Positions 1-12,589 of a stretch of 64,000 bases of DNA are shown here, piece after piece. The stretch is taken from contig CP137320.1 of assembly GCA_033182465.1 (NCBI GenBank), positions 2,542,001-2,606,000 on the forward strand, read 5' to 3'. Made by a program: the position numbers and the translations under genes. Origin of the DNA: Sanghuangporus weigelae (lineage: Eukaryota > Basidiomycota > Agaricomycetes > Hymenochaetales > Hymenochaetaceae). Every line of letters starts with the position of its first letter. The stretch's first letter is position 1. Under the pieces are notes generated by a model. The model was not told where the DNA came from. It saw only the letters and a program-made list of their open reading frames with translations, and searched no databases.

Positions 1-385
1 GTCACACCTCATGCATCTCGACATCTCGCCCCGACGGAGATCAGACATCAGTCCTTCCGGATCTGGCAGGCTTGGTGCGCGTTCACGTACTCCGCAGAGA
101 GTTAGTCCCAGCCATCAAGCTCCGCCGCCCCAGACGCTCGGGTTCGACTTTACTTTTGATGAATCCAAGTTCACGGAAGATTATTTTCGCGCGTGGGAAG
201 GTGATATTGATTCCGACGAAGACTTTGCGGATATCGTTCGCCCGCCGGACATGGACGACGATCCAGAAAGTCCCGTTGGCGGCGATGCTGCTGCCAGCAG
301 TAGTGCCAGCTCTAGTGGCGGTGGCGTCGCCGGATGCGGCGTTAATCTTTATCATGCCCTGAGGGAACGGCATATGCATTCTTGA
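1..385 (+). CDS. 3' end of an unknown acidic, Ser/Gly-rich protein (partial)
   Basis: The frame is open from the left edge of the window and ends at a TGA at 383-385, so only the C-terminal part of a gene is present. The visible part of about 127 residues is low in complexity: an Arg/Ser/Pro-rich stretch, a short hydrophobic and acidic segment (LGFDFTFDESKFTEDYFRAW), an Asp/Glu run and a Ser/Gly run before the end. I recognise no domain. An ATG at 11 lies in the frame, but the frame continues upstream of it, so it need not be the start. Coding status is inferred from the open frame and biased composition only. Confidence 0.45.
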   Translation, partial: SHLMHLDISPRRRSDISPSGSGRLGARSRTPQRVSPSHQAPPPQTLGFDFTFDESKFTEDYFRAWEGDIDSDEDFADIVRPPDMDDDPESPVGGDAAASSSASSSGGGVAGCGVNLYHALRERHMHS

Positions 386-2894
386 TCAGGATCGTCACGT
401 TCATTTCGTATATACAATTTCCACTGATCGTCCTCCTGTGCTCCATATTTGATAGTCCGATCATTCTTTGCTGCTCTACTCTGCTCCGCTTTACTCTTGC
501 TCTTGCTCGGTTCTTGCTGTTCCGTATATTTTCGTTGTGATGTACATCAAGTCCTTATAGAAAGATCAGATCAGAAATGAATAGAAGTGAATACTGTACT
601 TTTTTTACTTGGTCCCTGATTCTCTCCCTGAAAAGGAGAAACGTGCCGTAATAACAAGATGTGATGCCCTAAAATGGAACCAAAGGTCAAGACGCCGATG
701 CGCCGATGCGCACGGCAAAGTAGTGGCAAAGTTGGCCCAGCCAGAAAAGGACAAGATGATCTCGATAAGCGGAGGATCGACGGTGTCAGACTAACTAAGA
801 AGTCTAAATGCAAACGGGACCAAACACGCAACTAATCCATCCATCACGATCACGCCGCACACACGCGCCCCTCATCCGCGAGTACGGAAGCAAATTTTAT
901 CGAAACACACCATCCACCCACGTAAGGTTTAGTTCTAGCTGCAAAAGATGAATTGATTTTGATGCGTTCTAACGCGCGTTTGTTTGCTCCATGTTTTAAA
1001 GGTTACAGCTGCCGTGAGCCATCGAGGACTTAAGTTTGTGTATTACCACAGAAATTTTGTCCAGGACTAGTTTCTTCCACTCATCGACTCACTTGCTAAA
1101 GGCATCCCCTATTGGTGATCTGTCGGAGTCCGCTGGATGATCTTCTTCCTTGGCTGAGACAAGATGGAGGGAACTGCGCGTGATACGCCGTCTGTCTCGT
1201 GAACTGTATGCGTGAGCACCGGAATTCGGAGGCCAAGTACTCCTCACTTGGCAGTTGGCACGTTTCGCGGCGTCCTGGTAGACGACTACCATTACACCAA
1301 TGAAATGGAAACGTAAACCAATCGTTGGGTAGTCGGAATTCGGGCACGAGCCGTGCAACACGCATCCAATTCGTTTCTCACTTTGTTTGTCAAAACCCGT
1401 GAGTCGTGACCGCTTGGGCATAATGTGTATTAAACTGCCGATTTCAGTGGTCTTCCCGGTCAGTCAATAGCATGCCTATCTCCTACATGGAATTCAAGAT
1501 GAGGGAAATCTGTACAGGAAGTTCTTTCTGCGGAAAGGGATGGACCCGGCGTACTGTACATAGACGGCTGCTCATTATCTCAGCTCTGTGGGGCAGAAAA
1601 AAATCCCACTGTACGCATTTTCAGATACCAACACTCATGAGTTCAACACGTCTCCAGGAAAACGGAAATCAGGAAGGATAACTATTACAATAGCTAATCG
1701 AAATTAGTGACTCAGGCAAAGGTGAAGATGATTGAGGAATCGCATGTTTTTCCCAAAGCTTCCTAGAACCAGCTGCACGAGTATGGGTAGGCGCTTGTGT
1801 TTTATCTAACGTCAGATCCCACGTGTTCCGATCCCCAAGGTCTGTACAGCGAATAGGACGATTGTGATAAGGGTTACACTTGTAAATAAATAAAAGACGC
1901 GTCCTTGCGCGAAGAAAAGACGAAAAAAAACCTAAATTCAATCCGACACCACATGAGGCATTTTTTCCCCACGTTCTGATGTACCGCCGGTTTCGACTCA
2001 GGCGTCCACCTCAGGCGTTGTAACGGGTCTTCCGAGGCGAAATAATTCGCGATCTGAGCGCGTAGCATCCAGGTGAGCGAAAGATTCCAAATAGTTACTT
2101 ACTTTTTTTCATGTACAAGACCAGTACCTCATGCTTCTGGCCAAAGCAATGACGCCAAAATCCCACTCTTGGGAAACGACTTGCTGATAACCCGTGCGCT
2201 GATGACGTCGTTCTTTTCCGTTGGCGAAGGTGGATGATAAGATTGCAAACAACTACTTATTGCACTATGATGTCATCGCAGGACGGTACAGCGCGCCACT
2301 AGGCGGCATTAGGGCGCCTTGATAAACGTCAATCTTCATCTGGTCCCACCGGACTGCGCGTAGAACTCTCTGGAATGTCCACCGTATCTTTTAGACAAAA
2401 GATACCGTCGAATTCAGCAAAATCTGAAGTCAGAAGGCTCACGGTTCCACAGTTCCCCTTGCCAGCAATCCAGCTTTCTAATGAAATGCACGCGAGTCAA
2501 TTCAAGCACTCGTGGGATGCGCCATCAAGTTCTCATGGAACACAAGTCCTTCACGGATAACTCTCTCACTGTCTTTTATTAAGCTAGGACACTACGGTTT
2601 TACTCACGGACGAGAGGACCTCAAGTATGTCGGGGATGTTGAAGCAGAAAATATCCCACTTTGTGGTGTGCCCAACTCTCCTATCATCTGAACTTTGCAA
2701 AAAAAGCCTGCGTCAAGAGACTCTTGATATCCCTTGGTCCTGCTAACAGACATATCTCAAAGCGTACAATTATAGTATTCTCCAGGGTCGGCGAGATATT
2801 CAGCTCCACTGGAAGCCTGGTGGGTTCTCATCAGCATCAAAGAATTTTGTTAGACTGTTTTGACTGAAAATTATGTTCCGCAAGCTACTTCTGA
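386..2894. other. Intergenic stretch, no gene supported
   Basis: About 2.5 kb between the cut-off gene and the next clear start. It holds only short overlapping open frames on both strands with no recognisable motif, no signal peptide and no plausible exon chain. The start includes a likely 3' untranslated region with T- and C-rich tracts (420-540). I see no RNA gene or repeat in it. Confidence 0.5.
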
Positions 2895-3797
2895 ATGAGA
2901 TCCCTGGCACTCTTCCTGAAGATTTGCTTGTTTGTTTTGGCTGTGCAAGCGAAGCATGATGGACAATTACCGGACGATGACGGTGGTAGCGGAGGAGGCG
3001 GAGACGACGACGACACAACTTCCTCGTCTTTCTCATCTACGATAGCAGCATCATCCTCTTCCCCTTCCCCGACTGCAACTAAAATTATCGCGAGCACTTC
3101 GACTGTGCTGCTAACTTCTACCTTTACATCCGATGCGGGTGCCCAGTCTAGTGGCAGCAGTAGCGCATCAGCAACTTCGCCAGCCTCGCCAGCCGTTCCG
3201 TCAGGTGCACTACAGTTCTCGCCCCCTTCGAACGTCACTATGTGCGAACCCGCGATATTCACGTGGGAGTTCGATGTGTCGACATCGGTTCTGCTAGCGA
3301 TTGTGATCACCAACGAACGAGTTGTATCGGTGCAGAGCGGCTCGCCGGGCCAGGCACCGCTTGTTGAACGAACGATCGCTACTTCCGTCGATGCACGGAC
3401 GTGCGTCGTGTCGTGGCCACAGGTCGATGTTCCCGAGGGTGCATACTCACTTCTCGCGGCAGACACGGCTCACAGCGGTATCCTCTCCGCCCAATCTCCG
3501 TCCTTCTTCGTTCAAGCCGGGTCGGATAGCTCATGCCTTAACCAAACCTCCACCGTCTCGGACTCTGCATCCCAGCCAGTTGATACCGCCGGTAGCACAT
3601 CGAACGATACAGCCGACCCGGCGGACTCCCCACGGAGCTCAAGATCGATGAGTATCGGAGCTATTGTTGGAACTGTCGCGGGTATTCTTGTCGGTGTGGG
3701 AGGACTGTTATTTGTATTCTCTCTTCCTCGGTTGCGCCGGCACATCTTACGTTCCAAGGCTCCGCAAAGACCCGGAGGACCATATATACTTTTCTAA
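2895..3797 (+). CDS. Secreted or cell-surface single-pass membrane protein, Ser/Thr-rich
   Basis: An uninterrupted 300-residue frame. Residues 1-20 form a typical signal peptide (basic start, then a Leu/Phe/Val core, ending near AVQA). Residues 25-110 are Asp/Gly- then Ser/Thr/Ala-rich and probably O-glycosylated. Residues 110-205 form a beta-rich module (FSPPSNVTMCEPAIFTWEFD and later paired Cys) like the Ig-like extracellular modules of fungal cell-surface proteins. Residues 250-275 are a Gly/Val-rich membrane span followed by a basic stop (RLRRH). This layout, signal, Ser/Thr stalk, one span, short tail, is common in Agaricomycete surface proteins of unknown role. The cytoplasmic tail is only about 20 residues, and a 3' intron that extends it cannot be excluded. 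The gene converges on MOT1. Confidence 0.75.
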   Translation: MRSLALFLKICLFVLAVQAKHDGQLPDDDGGSGGGGDDDDTTSSSFSSTIAASSSSPSPTATKIIASTSTVLLTSTFTSDAGAQSSGSSSASATSPASPAVPSGALQFSPPSNVTMCEPAIFTWEFDVSTSVLLAIVITNERVVSVQSGSPGQAPLVERTIATSVDARTCVVSWPQVDVPEGAYSLLAADTAHSGILSAQSPSFFVQAGSDSSCLNQTSTVSDSASQPVDTAGSTSNDTADPADSPRSSRSMSIGAIVGTVAGILVGVGGLLFVFSLPRLRRHILRSKAPQRPGGPYILF

Positions 3798-4151
3798 CTA
3801 ACTAAATGTGCATGCGCTTGATGAATGCAATGAAGTTTCCTTCTCACTGCAACAGATGGTCAGAGAACGAGTAAAATCTCTGTTTAATATTAGGTCGTGA
3901 TAGTACATTAAAACATACAAGCGCTTGAAGCGCTTAGATACAATATCCAAAGCATGCGAGCCAAAGCGATGGAAAGAGTGTAATAACCAGATCTGTAACA
4001 GTAAAATGAAAAACGAGAAATTAAAATGAATAAAACGAGAAGCGTAATCGATTAACGTGATCGAAGAGGTCTGAAAAAGTATAAAATGCGAATAAGGATA
4101 TTCATTGTGACGACGGAAGCAGCATCGTGAGGAACGATCTATACTTCACTA

Positions 4152-7100
4152 TCACCCGAGGGAACCCATGAAGTTCGATAGCTTAAGGCTCTCGTATTCT
4201 TCTTCCGTGGGGAGGTCCTCCAGCCCTTCCAGGATGTTCTTCTGGCCGAGCCTTCCGGATTTCTCCTTCTCTTTCTGCCTTTTGGCAGCAGCTGCGTCTT
4301 CTTCCTCCGTCGTGCGCTTGAACAAATCTAGAACAAGATCGGTGTCCATGGACTCCAATCCTGCATTTTGCTGCGTGACCACGGAATTTGCAATATTCAA
4401 TTTGAAGCGTTGCAAACTGGGAAAAGACAGGGGAGTGACATGTCAGCACATCAACAGAATACAAGGATTTCGATTAGGGGGGAAAGACGTACCCCATGAT
4501 CTTTTCTTCCAGCGTTCCCTTGGTAATAAGTCGGTAGACGTTCACGACTTTCTTCTGTCCGATCCGATGCGCGCGATCCATGGCCTGAAGATCCTTCATT
4601 GGATTCCAATCGTGCTCGACAAAGATGACTGTGTCTGCGCCCGTCAAAGTCAGGCCCAGGCCGCCAACATGTGTCGTCAGGAGCAAGCAATCGATACTCG
4701 GATCCGAGTTGAATGTCTGAACAATTGCGTGTCTCTTGTTCGCATCTGTCCCGCCATCAAGCCTCATGTATGTGACCGACGGCATGTGCCTCTTGAACAG
4801 GTCCGTCTCAATGATGTCTATCATCTGCTTCAGCTGACAGAAAATGAGGACACGATGCTGTGAGAAGACGCCAGAGGAAGTGTCTTCCGTTTCGAGCAGT
4901 TCTGTCTTTCCTGTTGTTTCGATTGACGCGGACGCACCCGTGCCAATGCCACAGTCCAAAAGTATTTGCCTATACGACAATCGGGTATTAGAGTAGTCAT
5001 CCAAACAGGAAAAGCAAACGCGTACTTCAGGGCCAATAATTTTGGCGCATGAGTGATATCTCGAAGACCTTCGGAAGGATCTTTTCCGTGCACCTTTGCC
5101 AAAGCAGCATGGATGGCTTCCATGTCATCCTTCAAGACCAACGCGGGATGATTGACTAACTTGCGTAAGTATTGTAGCGATTGGAAAATGTGCTTCTGAC
5201 CAGGCTTCTTGCTGACGTCATCGCTGCTCGCCTGCACCAAGCCTGTAGCAGCGTCGTGGGCATGGGAGTTCGCAAATTCATCGTAAAGGTTTCTCTGCAT
5301 TTCGGAAAGCTCGCAATAATAATCTTGAATAATCTTTGGCGGGAGATCGTTCAGGACATCTTCCTTGAGCCGCCTCAGGAGGAACGGAAGGACTTGCTTA
5401 TGCAGCGCCTCGAGAGCCAGGGCAGCTGCTTCGTCATTCTTAGATTTTCCGTCTCGGTTGGATAGGATGGGCTTGCTGAAGCGCTCGTTGAAGGAGTGTT
5501 CACTGCCCAAGAAGCCTGGCATCAAGAAGTCAAACAAACTCCAGAGCTCGAGTACATTGTTTTGAATTGGCGTTCCTGAGAGAATGAGTCTGTGATGAGC
5601 TCGAATGAGTTTAACGGCCTTCGTCAGCTTCGTCTTTGAGTTCTTGATGACATGGCCCTCGTCAAGGACGCAGTAGAACCAGTCCAGATCCTTCAAGTTC
5701 GCGATGTCGTTCCGGACGACCTCGTAGGACGTGATTATGATGTCGTGGCTAGAGAATTTCTGCTGAAGACGTTGGCGATCACGCGCCGATCCTACGTACA
5801 TCAGAGGCTTCAAAGTCTCTGTGTATTTGAGGATCTCGTAGTACCAGTGACCTGTGAGTGTCGGCGGACAGACAATCAAAGACGGTATGTGAACCGAATC
5901 GGGAGATTGAGTCGCAGCATATCTTTCGGCACGCTCAAAATGTCTGCCAGCAAGAATGCAGATCGATTGAAGTGTCTTCCCAAGACCCATATCTGGATAC
6001 AATTTAGTCAAGAGAAATCAGTGGGAACTCATGACTTACCATCACATAGGATTCCATGCAATTGGTACTTGGCGAGAAAGGCAAGCCAATTGACACCATC
6101 TTGCTGATACTTCCGTAGTTCAGCATTGATTTTGACAGGGATGTTGTATCTCTCGACTTTGCTCCCGTCCAAGAGCTGTAATAGGAACTTCCTTTCCTCA
6201 TCACGGCGACGCAAGAAGTCCTCCGAGACATCTGAAGGATCTGGAAGTCCAGCCTACTTCAATGTAAGCAAAACACTACATATATTGCGGAAATGCCAAT
6301 GAAAACGAACTTCAAGAGGAACCATCTTGACTAAAGATGCGAAGGTGTTGGTGGCTGTCGTTCGGACATCATCATCCGTATCGCTCATCCTACCAAGGAC
6401 GGGGACTAGAAAGAAGATAACGTAGGGCAAGAGCTTGATGTCCAGCTCTTGCACAACATCTATCAAACAGGATGAGTCGCAAGAGACAAACGATAATAAG
6501 TGACGGACTGACGATATACCAACTCCACAACACCCTGCCGATTCGTGGAGGATTTCGCATCTCCCAGGAAAGCGACGATATGTTCAACAACGTATTTCAG
6601 GGCCTGGTCAGTAATGACTCCGCAGACAGTCGCAAAGCATTTTGCTGTACATTGGCGAATTATAGCATAGCGGCTCCGAAGTGCCATACTTAATTTTGGC
6701 AGAAGCTCAACGAGGCGATATCTCAGTCCCTCATGTAGCGTCGGAGCAGTGACCTTCAGTACGCTCAAAGAATCGATGACGTCCTGACCTAAATGCTTTT
6801 CCATGAGTTTGTCGGCATCGCGAACAGAATCTGATAATCTTCATCAGCGTTGTCTCGGCAAGAAATGACGAAGGCACAAACCCGTTTGGAAAGCGGCCAC
6901 TAAACCGCCCGCCATGAATTCCCACATCTTCGGTACATGAGTGAACAGTTCCTCGCCAAATTTCGTCGAGAGCTCTTTGAATGCAAGTTCAGCTCCCCTT
7001 CGTGAGATCTTTGCTTTCTCTGCGTCCGAAGACATGTCCATCTGCATGATTTTCGAAGCCTTTCCATTCGCAGCTTGCGACTCGCTAGTCAGTATTGCCT

Positions 7101-10100
7101 TCGCGGACAGTACTCCTTTCTCTAAATGCTTGTTTAAGGCAAAGGCAGGAGTCTGCTCTACGTCTTGACAAAGGAACGTGCAAAGGTTCTTGACTATTTT
7201 CTCTGGAGGCTGAGCAATCTTCATCGAGATGCAGGTAGCTATGAAGGTAGCTACGGCTGAAGCGGATCTTGTTTGTAGGTCGACGTTCTCCTCATTCTGC
7301 AATATTCGTTAGTGAAGTGAAAGGAGCATTTTCAACAGACTAAAGTAATGTTACCTTGATGCCATTCATGATGCCTTTGACTATTGGCGAAACCTTCTCA
7401 GGAATCAATTTCAGCGATACATAAGCTGATGCGAACGCTGCCGACACGCGAACATCGTGTTGGGCTTTGACCATATTGTAGTGTTGAATGGAGCCTTCCA
7501 GACGCACTCGCTTTTCGTGAAGAGAAATCAGTTCCTTTTTCTTCGTCCGACCCAAGCCCTCTTTCAATGAAGTAAAGATTGGGCCGATGACATTCTGGGC
7601 AGTCTGTATGGAGAAGGCACCCTCCTCTGTCCCGTGTACATCGACAGTCGAGCCCAAGTACGGAATGGCTTTCTGCGAAACCTTGCAATCGTGCATAAAT
7701 GAATGCAGAAGTGCATTGCATTCGCTGAATATTCTGTTTAAGGAAAGTATCATTTCGTGATACGCCACAGGTGGGTCTGCTTGGAGCCATCGGAGAATCT
7801 CCTGGGAAAGATCCATCGCTAAGGAACAGACGTTTACAAGCAGCTGACGCTGATTCTCCTCAGACACGACCGGCATCTCATCATATTTGTGTGACCACTC
7901 CTCGACAATGACGGCCGCAAGAAACTTCTGCAACATACTGGGTGACTGGACATAGTGCATAAGCATCGGCCTGAACATATCGTCGAAAGACTGGCCCGGA
8001 TTTGGCCACGTCGCAAGAAGCCAAGCGAATGCTGTAGCAGTTGCCACTCGGGCACGTAGGATGACCTCAACAGGTACAAGTGTCAAATCTTGCGCAAGCA
8101 TGTTCTTGTCGACATTATGCCGTTCTGGCGCAGGACCATTGCCATTTTGCAGATCCTTAGATGGATGATATAGCGTTGCCGGGTCAATCGGTACGCCAAG
8201 AGGAGTCATGGCCAGTGAATACCATTCCAGAAGAGTCTGAGGGTCGACCAGTGCTTCCATCCAACCAGAAGCGCCCCGAACCACTTCAAGGACGGTTCGC
8301 CACAGGCTGAGTGTTGCCTCGCGAACATCCGCTCGCTCCTCTACGATGAGGTTTTGAATGAGTAATCGAAGAAAAACTGTCGTGACCCATCCAGTCGGCA
8401 GACTTGGTACTTTCAAGAATGAATGCAACGTGTGGACGACGGCAAGACGGACCGACGAGATCGTATGTCGGAAAAAGGGGAATAACATAGGAGCCAGGTC
8501 CGTTAAAGGTTTCCTATGATTGAGTTAGCATTTCACTACGTGAATCCGAAGAAAAGAGGACTAACAAACTATCCGGTTGTGCTAGAATGTTGATGACCTT
8601 GTCAAAGCCCACGAGCTTTCCGAGCAGATCCATCACAGCTCCAACGCTAGAACTGAGGTCGTCTTTCATGTCACTAAGACAATCCCACAGAACAGACAAG
8701 ACCCTGGAAAGTTCCTCGGGCAACTGCTGGACCAGCTGAGACGTAATTGGTAACAGACATGACGCCGCAACAGCGCGGACGTCATCATCAGAATCTCCTA
8801 GTCTTTGAAGAAACAATGAAGTGTTAGAACATAACAATGCGTTAGGCAGAGAAAACACATTACCCAAGAACAGCAGCATCCACGATACCACGAAGTACAT
8901 GTTTGCCGCTCGCGAGCCCGTCAGCATCCTCCTCTTTTACTGCTGCATCTTCTACAAGATCAGAGCGTACGGCGACTTCGTATTTGATTCCAAGCAAGCC
9001 AACATGCCTGACTTCCCAAACATACTGTGAGCCACGCTCATTCTGGATCCCGTTGGTGTTTTTCATAACCTTCGCGTCAGGCAGAGGGACATCAAGTCCG
9101 AAATCTTGTTTAATCATCTGGAGAAGGATATTATGAACATGCAGAACTGAGCGACGAGGCATGTGAATGAGGAGTGAGGCGAGCGTTTGCGAGACGGTCT
9201 CCCGGACGGGCGCAACAACCTGGTCAGAAATGAAATCTCCAAAGCGATCAAGGACGAATACACAGAGAAACTTTGCAGCAAGTGCATTACACCATTGTTC
9301 GTGGTTGATAGCGTTCTCGATAGCGGATGCACCAGCTGTATTGGGTCAAACATAATCAGATCAAGCTTCTCAAGGGAAGAAAGCAATTACCTCTCATGCC
9401 TCCACATTTGCCTTGCACCTTGATTACCTCTCGTAAAGCTAAGGCTGCGCCGTGGCGCACTTCCCAAGCCGGACTGAAGAGGTCAACCTCGAGCACTTTG
9501 ACCACACCATCCCAGGGCCATGCTCCCGGCTGAACTTCTAACGCCTTCGTCTGCTGAGCAGCTTTTGCTTCAACAGCACCGCCTTTAGTGGGATCGACTA
9601 CAACACGGTCTGCAGAAGCACCCTGCTTTGAATCATCGACCCGAGATTTTGGACCTGTGCCGTCCGATGAGATCAGGCGAGCTCTGGAAACAACGTCAGT
9701 GGTGGCAATGGTACCTTCGACTAGTGTGACTTACTTCGGAGCAGGCCCACCAACCGGAGCTATACTGTATTTTGGACCATTACTCTGCGGTGGAGGCGGG
9801 GCAGAAACAAAAGCGGCGTTTCCAGGCTTTCGCTTTCGTTTGAGTCTGTTGCGTTCTCGCGCCGACATTCCCGCCAGCTCGTCTTCGGAAGCTCCTGGTG
9901 TATTTGATTTAACACGCTCAACAGGCAGTTCATCTTTCTTTTGTTCTATCGGGGAGCTGAGACCCGGCTGGCTGCTGATTTCATCCTTCGGTGAATCCAG
10001 TTTGACGTCCGGATCAACACTGGGTTCCTCTGCAGCAGCGAGTTCCTTATCGAGGTCCATATCATCATTTTCTGCGACATCAAGGAAGTCTAAACCTAGG

Positions 10101-10745
10101 CGAGCCATGGCCTCTTTACGAGCCTTTCGTACTTCGGCACTGTTTTGGAAAATGCCGGTGGGCTTAGAAAACTCCTTTCCTGAAGAAGCGAGGAGACGCG
10201 TCTTGCTCTCCATGAGTTGCCGAACTGAAAAATTAGAGAATTCAGGGGGCGGAATGGAAATAGCATCTTTAGAGTCCTCATCCGAATTTGGAGGTTCCCA
10301 GAGTGGAACAAGTGAGCAAATTTGAGAAAGTGCGACTGACGCTGCTGTTCGCGTTTCGTAAGATCGTGAATGCAAGTAAGGAAGGACCTGAAGATAACAA
10401 GCAAAAATGCAACAGATTGTGAGATCAACGAAATCGATTCAACAAAGATATTTTCACTCACTCGAGCAACAACAGACATCAGTTCCGCCCAGGCGGATGG
10501 GTCATCCAAAGAGCCATGGAGCCGAAGTACATTTACGTCGCCCACTCCGACGTCACTCCTTACGCTCTTGGCTGCAAGCTGAGCGAGCTGCTTCGCGGCA
10601 GTTGTTCGTACCGAGGTCGATGACCCAGTGTCCAATAAAATTAATAATCTGTCTAATCTGCATCCAAGTGAGTGTTTATTTAGTATTTATACCTGTTTAC
10701 TTGTGTGTATCCACAAAGGGATATGCTGACTAACCTTGAGGACAT
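4152..10745 (-). CDS. MOT1: MOT1/BTAF1, TBP-removing Swi2/Snf2 ATPase
   Basis: Fourteen exons: 10745-10735, 10657-10462, 10387-9735, 9683-9391, 9335-8864, 8802-8566, 8513-7355, 7296-6882, 6830-6513, 6459-6311, 6253-6040, 5992-5026, 4969-4493, 4416-4152. The joined frame is 1941 residues, close to the family's usual 1850-1950. Mot1 uses ATP to strip TATA-binding protein from DNA. Residues 1-1300 form the HEAT-repeat arm, with N-terminal RLDRLLILLDTGSS and later WEVRHGAALALRE and LDRFGDFISDQVVAPVRETV. The ATPase follows: KYQQDGVNWLAF, Walker A DDMGLGKT near residue 1373 (split by an intron), DEGH box near 1483, and the helicase C lobe with LTTHVGGLGLTLTGAD and AMDRAHRIGQ. The first exon is only 11 nt (MSSR split). 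The gene is divergent from the JmjC gene. Confidence 0.97.
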
Positions 10746-11001
10746 GAAAGATTCGGGAAAACCCGGACCGAGTGCCCGGAGACGAAATGCAGGGACTGGA
10801 TGGATGGAAAGATGGGGACTTTTCTCACGCCGTACGCGTCTGACGTGCCCATTAAATAATTTCGAACCGCCCTCATTCCGCATCAATCCGCTTCCAAATA
10901 TGGTTTAGTGCGGAATTCTAGATAACTTCTGGCCACACAGCCACCGAGCGCCTCTCTCATGCTTAGATTACTCACATCACCTCAGATCACCTCTTCGGTC
11001 C
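10746..11001. promoter_or_regulatory. Shared promoter region of MOT1 and the JmjC gene
   Basis: Only 256 bp separate the two divergent start codons, so both promoters must lie here or overlap the 5' ends. The stretch contains an AT-rich core (CCCATTAAATAATTTC near 10849) and a C/T-rich segment before the JmjC start. No known factor site is convincing. Shared use is inferred from spacing. Confidence 0.5.
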
Positions 11002-12589
11002 ATGCCTGACCTGGCATCCTCCGCTTTGACCGCTTTGGCGCACATTGAACAAGAATTGACTTCTGGTGATGAGACCCAATCTTACAGTGCGTCGTTTCTC
11101 AAATATGTGATTACAACCAATCGTATTCCTACTCCTGATTTTTTCAATGTTAGTTTGTCTGCTGAGGCTTACACGTTGTGGCCGGGAAAAGATAAAGAAG
11201 CTCCTGGCCGCAGTACGTGGACAATCGCAGAACTACGCAAATGATCTTTCCGAGCTGTGCTCTGTGTCTCATGAACTCATGAAAGATGTTCGCCTCGATC
11301 TCACGCTTTGTTTAGTGTGGCGCAGTCTCTATAGCGATTCTGCCCTCGTCTGGTCCCTACTCGATATTCTTCATGCTCGCGAACTCAAGAGTATTGAAGA
11401 CGATGAGTACTGGAAGGCCTCCATGGAACGCCTTGACAATGCGATTATCATCGCCGGTGCTCCTGGTGAAGGCAGGTTAGATCTAATACTGGATACTATC
11501 GAGAGAATCCAAAGTGCACACCTACCGCTGACAACAACTTTGTGTCATATTATTATACCTCACGGACCCAAGGAAGAAAACCGTCTGGTTTCTGTTCCAA
11601 TATCAAGCGCTACTCATCCTGTTCCGGTCCTTTCTAAGCCACCATCGATATCTGCATTTCGTTCCGGGTTTGGAAGCGCTCCATTCATTCTACGACAGTA
11701 TGCAGCCGATTGGCCTGCCGTGAAAGAGAGACTTTGGGCATCAAAGGCGCATCTTCGAGGTGTAGCGGGTAGGGGAAGGGTCGTACCCGTGGAGATCGGA
11801 CGCGATTACCGAACGGATGATTGGACCCAACGCATGATAGAGTGGGATGATTTCCTTGATTACCTGTTCGCCAACGTCGAAGCTGACGAAGAAGCTGATA
11901 ACCGTCAGCAAGCTTTAAAGGAGGTGAGGTACCTGGCGCAACACGATCTTTTCAAACAGTTTCCTGCGCTTCGAGAAGACATCGTCGTGCCTGACTATGT
12001 TTATACTTGTTTGCCTCCTCCTGAATATTACCCCCAATATCGACCGCCAGCTAACGATGAACAACTTGTCATGAACACCTGGATCGGACCAGTCGGTACT
12101 TTGTCTCCTGCACACACCGTAAGTTCACTGCTATTTGGACTTCATTTGACTATTCAACGAGACGACCAGGATCCATTCTATAATTTTTACAGTAAGCTCG
12201 GGGTATTGTGCTGGAATAGTTGTATGTTTTCTGACTGCTTGCCAGCACAAGTTGTGGGTAGGAAAACCGTTTGGTTAGCACCCCCGAACGCATCGCCTGT
12301 ACTTTCTCCACATCCAGCCACAATCGCATCTTCATCCGAACACCGGACCTCATCGGACCTCACCTCGACTGATAGCAAAGAAAACAGTGCAATGCTCAGC
12401 AACACGACTCATCTGGACGTATTCGCCTCGGCTTCCGAGCTTCAATGCGAACGCGGATTTATGGAAACAGTCGCACCTTTAGCGATGAGTGCTGTTCTCG
12501 ACGAAGGCGACATGCTCTTCTTCCCTCCAGGATGGTGGCACGCATTACGTAGCGAATCCACCAGCTTTTCTGTATCGATGTGGTTCTAA
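11002..12589 (+). CDS. JmjC-domain Fe(II)/2-oxoglutarate oxygenase, KDM8/JMJD5 type
   Basis: Proposed exons 11002-11148, 11201-12118, 12170-12191, 12246-12589, giving 476 residues. The C-terminal half matches the JMJD5 pattern: RVVPVEIGRDY, YLAQHDLFKQFP, then after splicing LSPAHTDPFYNFYTQVVGRK and near the end GDMLFFPPGWWHALRS with FSVSMWF. The Fe(II) triad is thus His354, Asp356 and His461, all present. JMJD5 relatives hydroxylate arginine in proteins; histone demethylation is disputed. The N-terminal half is a helical region without a clear family. Two introns (51 and 54 nt) are multiples of three without stop codons, so an unspliced reading stays open; the first separates the His and Asp ligands. 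The first junction is less certain: an acceptor at 11191 also keeps frame but leaves a 43-nt intron. Confidence 0.88.

Noticed and set aside
1089-1421. A 110-codon minus-strand frame in the first intergenic stretch
   Set aside because: No motif, mixed composition, overlapping frame on the same strand, no plausible splice partners.
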